Source of the DNA: Duganella sp. sic0402
Lineage (GTDB): Bacteria > Pseudomonadota > Gammaproteobacteria > Burkholderiales > Burkholderiaceae_D
DNA length: 64,000 bases
Assembly: GCF_019219065.1 (NCBI RefSeq)
Contig: NZ_JAHUWK010000001.1
Location: 310,001-374,000 of the forward strand
Reading direction: 5' to 3'
Shown: positions 59,548 to 64,000 of the stretch, in pieces
How positions within the stretch are numbered: position 1 is the stretch's first letter
Layout: every line of letters starts with the position of its first letter
Program-made: the position numbers and the translations under genes
The notes under the pieces: model-generated
Seen by the model: only the letters and a program-made list of their open reading frames with translations
Database searches by the model: none
What the model was told of the DNA's origin: nothing

Positions 59548-61242
59548 CTAGGCCGCCTCTGCGTGCTCCACCAAAAGTTGCACTTTGGTTACGCCGTTGT
59601 ACTCGTTGGCGTCCAGCCGGAACGCCACGCGGGCGCGGTCGCCGAGGGCGTCGGTATGGCCGAACCAGATGGCGTCGTAGCGGGCGCCGTTCTTTTCCAG
59701 CAGCAGCTTGAGGTGGCGTTCTTTCAGAATGCGCTGGCTGACGACCCGGAAGTCGTCGCAGAACACCGGCGGCGCAAAGCCCTGGCCCCACACCTGGCCG
59801 GCCATCAGCTCGATGAAGGTGGTGGTGTAATAGGCGTCTTCCAGCGGGCCGTCCGTCTCGACTACGCGTTCCAGTTGCTGCTTGCTCAGCCACGCGCGGC
59901 CGACTTCCTCAAACGCCTCGGCAAACGCGTCAAACGCCTCCGCGCGCAGCGTCAGGCCTGCCGCCATGGCGTGGCCGCCGAACTTGTCGATCAGTGATGG
60001 CGCTTTTTTGTAGACCAGGTCCAGCGCGTCGCGCAAATGGAAGCCCGGAATCGAGCGGCCGGAGCCCTTGATCCAGCCATCGGCGCCCGGCGCGAAGGTG
60101 ATGGTCGGGCGGTAGAACTTTTCTTTCAGGCGCGAGGCGACAATGCCGATCACGCCCTGGTGCCAGGTATCGTCAAACACGCAGATGGTACTGCGCTCGG
60201 CCGGTTCGAAGGCGTCGAGGTGCAGCATGGCCGTGTCCTGCATATCGGCTTCGATTTCGCGGCGCTTCAGGTTGATGTCGTTGAGCTGTTGCGCCAGTTG
60301 CCAGGCGCGGTCCTCGTCATCGGTGACCAGACATTCGATGCCCAGCGACATATCCTCCAGCCGGCCGGCCGCGTTCAGGCGCGGGCCCAGCGCGAAGCCG
60401 AGGTCGAAGGGATTGGCGTTGCGCGCCTCGCGGCCGGCCACGCGGAACAAGGCAGCCACGCCGGCGTGCATGCGGCCGGCGCGCATGCGCTTCAGGCCCT
60501 GCGCCACCAGGATGCGGTTATTGGCGTCGAGCTTGACCACGTCGGCCACGGTGCCCAGCGCCACCAGGTCCAGCAGATTGTCCAGCTTGGGCTGGGTCTG
60601 GGCGTCGAACACGCCGCGCTTGCGCAACTCGGCGCGCAGGGCCAGCAGCACGTAGAACATCACGCCAACGCCGGCGATATGCTTGCTCGGAAAGCCGCAT
60701 TCCGGCTGGTTCGGATTGACGATCACGCGCGCGGCGGGCAGGGTGTCGGCCGGCAGGTGGTGGTCAGTGACGACGACTTCAATGCCGCGCCGGTTGGCTT
60801 CGGCCACGCCGTCGATGCTGGCAATGCCGTTGTCGACGGTGATGATGATGTCTGGCTGCTTCTCGCGCGCGGTCAGTGCCACGATTTCCGGCGTCAGGCC
60901 GTAGCCGTACTCGAAGCGGTTGGGCACGATGAAGTCGATATCGGCGCCCATGGCGCGCAGGCCGCGCAGCGCGACCGCGCAGGCGGTGGCGCCGTCGCAG
61001 TCATAGTCGGCCACGATCACCATGCGCTTGCGCGCCCCGATGGAGTCGGCCAGGAACGCGGCGGCCGCATCGATATGCAGCAGGCCGGACGGCGGTATCA
61101 TCGCCGTCAGTTCGCTGGATAGTTCTTTGACGTCGGTCAGGCCGCGCGCCGCATACAGGCGCGCCAGCACGGGGTGGACGCCGTTCTGGCGCAGCATTTC
61201 GGATTCGCGGAACGGGAAGGTACGGGTGCTAATACGGGTCAT
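59548..61242 (-). CDS. recJ: Single-stranded-DNA-specific exonuclease RecJ
   Basis: 5'-to-3' ssDNA exonuclease of recombination and mismatch repair, 564 aa, normal size. DHH-family motifs: VIVADYDCDGATACAV (about 73-88), VDNGIASIDGV, the namesake VTDHHLP, and LNAAGRLEDMSLGIECL; DHHA1 domain with GHAMAAGLTL near 400. The frame continues upstream into the next gene, but ATG 61242 overlaps that gene's TGA (ATGA), gives MTRISTRTFP and is the correct start. Confidence 0.96.
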   Translation of the reverse strand: MTRISTRTFPFRESEMLRQNGVHPVLARLYAARGLTDVKELSSELTAMIPPSGLLHIDAAAAFLADSIGARKRMVIVADYDCDGATACAVALRGLRAMGADIDFIVPNRFEYGYGLTPEIVALTAREKQPDIIITVDNGIASIDGVAEANRRGIEVVVTDHHLPADTLPAARVIVNPNQPECGFPSKHIAGVGVMFYVLLALRAELRKRGVFDAQTQPKLDNLLDLVALGTVADVVKLDANNRILVAQGLKRMRAGRMHAGVAALFRVAGREARNANPFDLGFALGPRLNAAGRLEDMSLGIECLVTDDEDRAWQLAQQLNDINLKRREIEADMQDTAMLHLDAFEPAERSTICVFDDTWHQGVIGIVASRLKEKFYRPTITFAPGADGWIKGSGRSIPGFHLRDALDLVYKKAPSLIDKFGGHAMAAGLTLRAEAFDAFAEAFEEVGRAWLSKQQLERVVETDGPLEDAYYTTTFIELMAGQVWGQGFAPPVFCDDFRVVSQRILKERHLKLLLEKNGARYDAIWFGHTDALGDRARVAFRLDANEYNGVTKVQLLVEHAEAA

Positions 61243-62279
61243 GATTGGTTCAACAGGGTATTCAGGGTGGGCTTGCGCCAGAATTTTCTTTGCGCCAGCT
61301 TGTTGCTGGTGACCGTAGTCCAGCCATGGCGATGGCTCAGCACCAGCTTGACGCTGTCGACGCGGCCGTCTTTGAGCGCGGTCAGCAGCGGTGCAAACCA
61401 GTCCTGCTCCAACTGCTGCATCCGCGCCAGCCAGTCGGCCCAGTCGCCCACCTGTGCGGCGGAGATCAGGCCGCCGAGCATGGCGACGCCTGGCTGGACA
61501 ATCAATTGCTGCGCGTCCGGCTGGTGCTGGGGCGCGGCAGCCAATGCCGCCATCCACGGCGTGCCATCGCCGATCGCCACGCAACCCGACGAGGCGGCAG
61601 GTCCGGCGCCGCCCCACAGCCAGCAGGAATTGATCGGTTGCAAGCCGCGCGCCTGGCGTGCCTGATTGATCGGATGTTCATGCCACAGCATCTGCACCTC
61701 GTTTTGCAGGCGGCGGAAGTCGCGCGCGTGCTCGCCCTCGGGCAGCCAGTCAGTCATGCTTTGGGTGGTGGTGGCGTCTGGCGACGCGGTATTCAGGTCT
61801 GCCCAGTCATCGGCGCGCATGAACCACAGGCCGGGCGCGCCATGCAGCAGCGTCTTGCCGACCTCCTCAAAATAGGGGCGGGCGATGTCGTACAGTCCGC
61901 GCGAGTCGGCTTCGCTGATTTGCAGCGAGCGCAGGTCGGTCAGCAGCATATGGGTGCGCGAGATCTGCACATGCGACGGTTGCAGCATGAACCAATGGCC
62001 TTCGGCCGCTTGTGCCGCGAGGCCGCAGCCGCGCATGCAGGCGGTGGCCAGCGGCGCGCTGGTGTCGGCGCGCTCGGGCGCGGTGGCCAGGCCCAGCGTG
62101 TGCGCCAGCCACGCTTCGTGCGGCAACACCCGGCTGTTGTTGTCGAAAATAGTATATTGAAAGCTGCTGTGGCGAGACAGCAATGCAGCCAGTGCGGGGG
62201 CGTTCAGCGCGCGTATCAGGTCGCTGGCCAGCTCCGGCGGTGGTAGTGCAAAAGGGAGTGCGAGGGTAATTTCAGTCAT
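61239..62279 (-). CDS. RpfE-like / phosphoglycerate mutase-related protein
   Basis: Cytoplasmic protein of 346 aa with Trp-rich, low-similarity sequence. It resembles the betaproteobacterial/Xanthomonas RpfE-type family (COG4255-like), often labelled cofactor-independent phosphoglycerate mutase-related, whose gene is typically next to recJ. Segments: AWLAHTLGLA, GLWFMRADDWADLNTASPDA, EVQMLWHEHPINQARQARGLQPINSCWLWGGA. No classical phosphoglycerate mutase active-site metal motif is obvious to me, so catalysis is uncertain. It is translationally coupled to recJ. ATG 62279 is preferred over 62297 from family N-termini (MTEITLALPFALP). Confidence 0.7.
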   Translation of the reverse strand: MTEITLALPFALPPPELASDLIRALNAPALAALLSRHSSFQYTIFDNNSRVLPHEAWLAHTLGLATAPERADTSAPLATACMRGCGLAAQAAEGHWFMLQPSHVQISRTHMLLTDLRSLQISEADSRGLYDIARPYFEEVGKTLLHGAPGLWFMRADDWADLNTASPDATTTQSMTDWLPEGEHARDFRRLQNEVQMLWHEHPINQARQARGLQPINSCWLWGGAGPAASSGCVAIGDGTPWMAALAAAPQHQPDAQQLIVQPGVAMLGGLISAAQVGDWADWLARMQQLEQDWFAPLLTALKDGRVDSVKLVLSHRHGWTTVTSNKLAQRKFWRKPTLNTLLNQS

Positions 62280-62536
62280 CCCGAGATTGTAGGGCATTGC
62301 GAGTTTTGATGAATAATTCTTTATAGAAACAATAATTTCGAAAATACCACAAAGATATAAAAAAACTTAATGATTGTAAGTAAATGTTCGCTATAATTGC
62401 GGCAACTAATATGTTTTAAATGCATTACTTCAAATTGCGTGATGCACCCAGGTCTACCTGCCACTGCCTACCCAATCCCCCGTAGCAGCCGTGCTGGCCC
62501 AACTGATAACTCCAAAAACAACTTTGAAGGCCTTGT
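62280..62536. other. Divergent non-coding region before the adhesin gene
   Basis: This 257-bp gap is AT-rich between about 62310 and 62420, then reverts to normal composition. It holds a TATAAT at 62392-62397 facing the adhesin, leaving a 5' leader of about 135 nt. No hairpin, riboswitch or open frame was identified. Confidence 0.6.
62392..62397 (+). promoter_or_regulatory. Candidate -10 element of the adhesin gene
   Basis: Perfect TATAAT, 139 nt before the ATG. No matching -35 at 16-18 nt, so low confidence. Confidence 0.4.
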
Positions 62537-64000
62537 ATGAGCTCGATTAATATTGCTACTTCTATTCACGTTTACGAAGATACCAACGGTACTTTTGATA
62601 TCCGCGACATCCTGGCCGCCGCCGGCTACACCGCCAGCAATTCGCTGAAAATCAGCTCGATGACGGTGGCGCTGCCGGACGGCAAACTCTCGTCCAAGGA
62701 CACGCCACTGTTCGGCAAAGTCGACGCGGATACGATCTACGTGCGTCCGGGGCAGTGGGCAGAGCACTATAACGGCAAGTTTGTGACCTATGAATTTGTG
62801 ATGGACCAGGGGGCTGCAAACACCATCACGCTGACGCTGGATGTCATCATTGATCCGGTCAACGATGCGCCGACCGGCGCCAACAAGACTTTCAATCTGG
62901 GAAATGGCGCGCCGGTGGTGCTGGCACAGGACGACTTTGGTTTTGTGGACAAGATCGAGCACGACGCGTTTAAATCGGTGATCATCACCTCGCTGCCATC
63001 ATCCGGCAAGCTGACGCTGAACGGCGCGGCAGTTGCCGTCGGCGCCGAAATCTCTGCGGACGACATCGCTGCCGGCAAGCTGGCGTTCGAGCCTGGCCAG
63101 AACACCTCCGGCAGCTTCGACGTTGGCTTCAAGGTACGCGACAACGGCGGCCTGGTTGGCACCGGTGCGGCCGATACCAGCGCCACGCCGAACTACCTGA
63201 CCTTCAACGTGCCGCAAGCGCACATCGGCGATTTCGTCTGGGAAGACAGCAATGGCAACGGCGTGCAGGACAGCGGCGAAGCTGGCCTGGCGGGCGTGAC
63301 CGTGCAACTGAAAGACGCCAGCGGCCAGGTGGTCAAGACCACCACCACCGACGCCAGCGGCCAATATCATTTTGATGCCGATGTGGGCACTTACAGCGTC
63401 AGCGTCAAGCCGCCGGCAGGCTATGCCGCCACCCAGCAGGGCCAGGGCGGCAACGGCGCGGCCGACAGCGATATCGACGCCAGCGGCAACACCGGCGCCA
63501 TCGTGCTGACGCCCGGCGACACCAACAACAAGGCCGACGCTGGTCTGTATCGCCCAGTGTCGCTGGGCTCCACCGTCTGGTACGACAGCAATCGCAATGG
63601 CGTGCAGGATGCCGGCGAGGCGGGCGTGGCTGGCGTCAAGGTCACGCTGCTGGACGCCAGCGGCAATCCGGTGGCCGGCGCTACTGCCACCACCGACGCC
63701 AGCGGCCACTACCAGTTCAGCAATCTGAAGCCAGGCGCTTACAGCGTGCAGTTCGACAAAATCAGCCTGCCGGCCAATTATCTGTTCACCAGCGAAGGCA
63801 AGGATTCGGACGCCAATGCCGACACCGGCGCTACCGCACAAGTCACGCTGGCCTCGGGCGACAGCAGCCAGCACCTGGACGCCGGCATCGTCATCAAGCA
63901 AGCCACCGTGGGCGACCTGGTCTGGGAAGACCGCAATGGCAATGGCGTGCAGGACAGCGGCGAGCAGGGCATTGATGGCGCGACCGTCACCCTGAAAGAC
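62537..64000 (+). CDS. Large SdrD-B repeat surface/secreted protein (5' part)
   Basis: Open for 488 codons to the window edge with no stop, so truncated at the 3' end. It starts at ATG 62537 with GAAGG 6 nt upstream. No Sec signal peptide is present (opens MSSINIATSIHVYEDTNG), which suggests type I secretion by a C-terminal signal beyond the window. Residues 1 to about 225 contain cadherin-like material (LDVIIDPVNDAPTGANKTF, then a SSGKLTLNGAAV-type block). Then follow SdrD-B-like domains of about 112-116 residues beginning IGDFVWEDSNGNGVQDSGE (about 230), LGSTVWYDSNRNGVQDAGE (about 345) and VGDLVWEDRNGNGVQDSGE (about 457), each with Asp/Asn-rich Ca-binding loops. Probably a giant adhesin. 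Confidence 0.88.
   Translation, partial: MSSINIATSIHVYEDTNGTFDIRDILAAAGYTASNSLKISSMTVALPDGKLSSKDTPLFGKVDADTIYVRPGQWAEHYNGKFVTYEFVMDQGAANTITLTLDVIIDPVNDAPTGANKTFNLGNGAPVVLAQDDFGFVDKIEHDAFKSVIITSLPSSGKLTLNGAAVAVGAEISADDIAAGKLAFEPGQNTSGSFDVGFKVRDNGGLVGTGAADTSATPNYLTFNVPQAHIGDFVWEDSNGNGVQDSGEAGLAGVTVQLKDASGQVVKTTTTDASGQYHFDADVGTYSVSVKPPAGYAATQQGQGGNGAADSDIDASGNTGAIVLTPGDTNNKADAGLYRPVSLGSTVWYDSNRNGVQDAGEAGVAGVKVTLLDASGNPVAGATATTDASGHYQFSNLKPGAYSVQFDKISLPANYLFTSEGKDSDANADTGATAQVTLASGDSSQHLDAGIVIKQATVGDLVWEDRNGNGVQDSGEQGIDGATVTLKD
63220..64000 (+). repeat. SdrD-B domain repeats in DNA
   Basis: Three copies begin near 63220, 63568 and 63904. The opening segments (for example GTCTGGGAAGAC...GGCGTGCAGGACAGCGGCGA) are nearly identical between copies 1 and 3, while copy 2 differs more. 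The third copy is cut by the window edge. Confidence 0.85.

Noticed and set aside
1-64000. tRNA, rRNA, CRISPR array, insertion sequence, integrase or prophage
   Set aside because: I looked for cloverleaf-like intergenic blocks, spaced identical repeats, transposase motifs and phage genes and saw none; gaps are short and mostly hold promoters or terminators.

Overview
The window reads as a chromosomal segment of a high-GC Gram-negative betaproteobacterium, most likely Oxalobacteraceae (a Massilia/Duganella-type organism). The basis is a TonB-dependent receptor in a sugar locus, a fused LivM-LivG transporter protein, a PEP-CTERM sorted protein, a recJ/rpfE-like pair, prfB next to lysS, many GTG/TTG starts and dense coding on both strands. 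The family-level assignment is inferred from gene content, not from a marker comparison. I saw no rRNA, tRNA, CRISPR array, insertion sequence or prophage. No gene-free gap exceeds about 260 bp.

Layout. 1-9225 is a carbohydrate-uptake locus: GH1 beta-glucosidase, sugar ABC importer (binding protein, two permeases, ATPase), a 60-bp palindromic repeat, a TonB receptor with a 16-bp operator-like palindrome before its start, and a convergent LacI regulator. 9320-10711 is rimO. 10786-15093 is a tightly coupled four-gene run (exported creatininase-like protein, exported beta-propeller, MetC-like enzyme, HisC-like aminotransferase) whose joint pathway I cannot name. 15107-17803 is a DNA-repair module under a near-consensus LexA box: a radical SAM/HhH protein and a DUF4130-UdgX fusion. 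17775-30512 holds a small membrane protein, a hydrolase, a tyrosine phosphatase, two diguanylate cyclases, serB, mfd, a cytosolic-type 5'-nucleotidase, a chemoreceptor, an 11-residue-repeat coiled-coil protein and a TetR regulator. 30509-42926 is mainly housekeeping: penicillin-binding protein 1A, glpD, a peptide transporter, ppnN, a 7TM diguanylate cyclase, lysS, a HAD phosphatase and prfB with its programmed frameshift. 43090-59477 contains a cpdB-like lipoprotein, a branched-chain amino acid (liv) operon with a REP pair, a PEP-CTERM protein, an atypical subtilase, an aldo/keto reductase, DUF4272, an RcnB-like protein, a YbaK-like deacylase, an exported hydrolase and a DUF2384/RES toxin-antitoxin unit with DUF2288. 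59548-62279 is recJ plus an RpfE-like gene. 62537-64000 is the 5' part of a large repeat adhesin that runs off the window.

How the genes fit together. The sugar locus covers outer-membrane passage, inner-membrane import, hydrolysis and local regulation. The radical SAM/UdgX pair is overlapped and SOS-controlled, so it is probably a damage-induced base-repair system. recJ, prfB and lysS, adjacent in many proteobacteria, lie on one strand here but are separated by about 16.6 kb of unrelated genes. The segment is rich in signalling (three GGDEF proteins with intact inhibitory sites, one chemoreceptor) and surface/export functions (PEP-CTERM, subtilase, SdrD-B repeat protein), as expected of a free-living, surface-associated bacterium.
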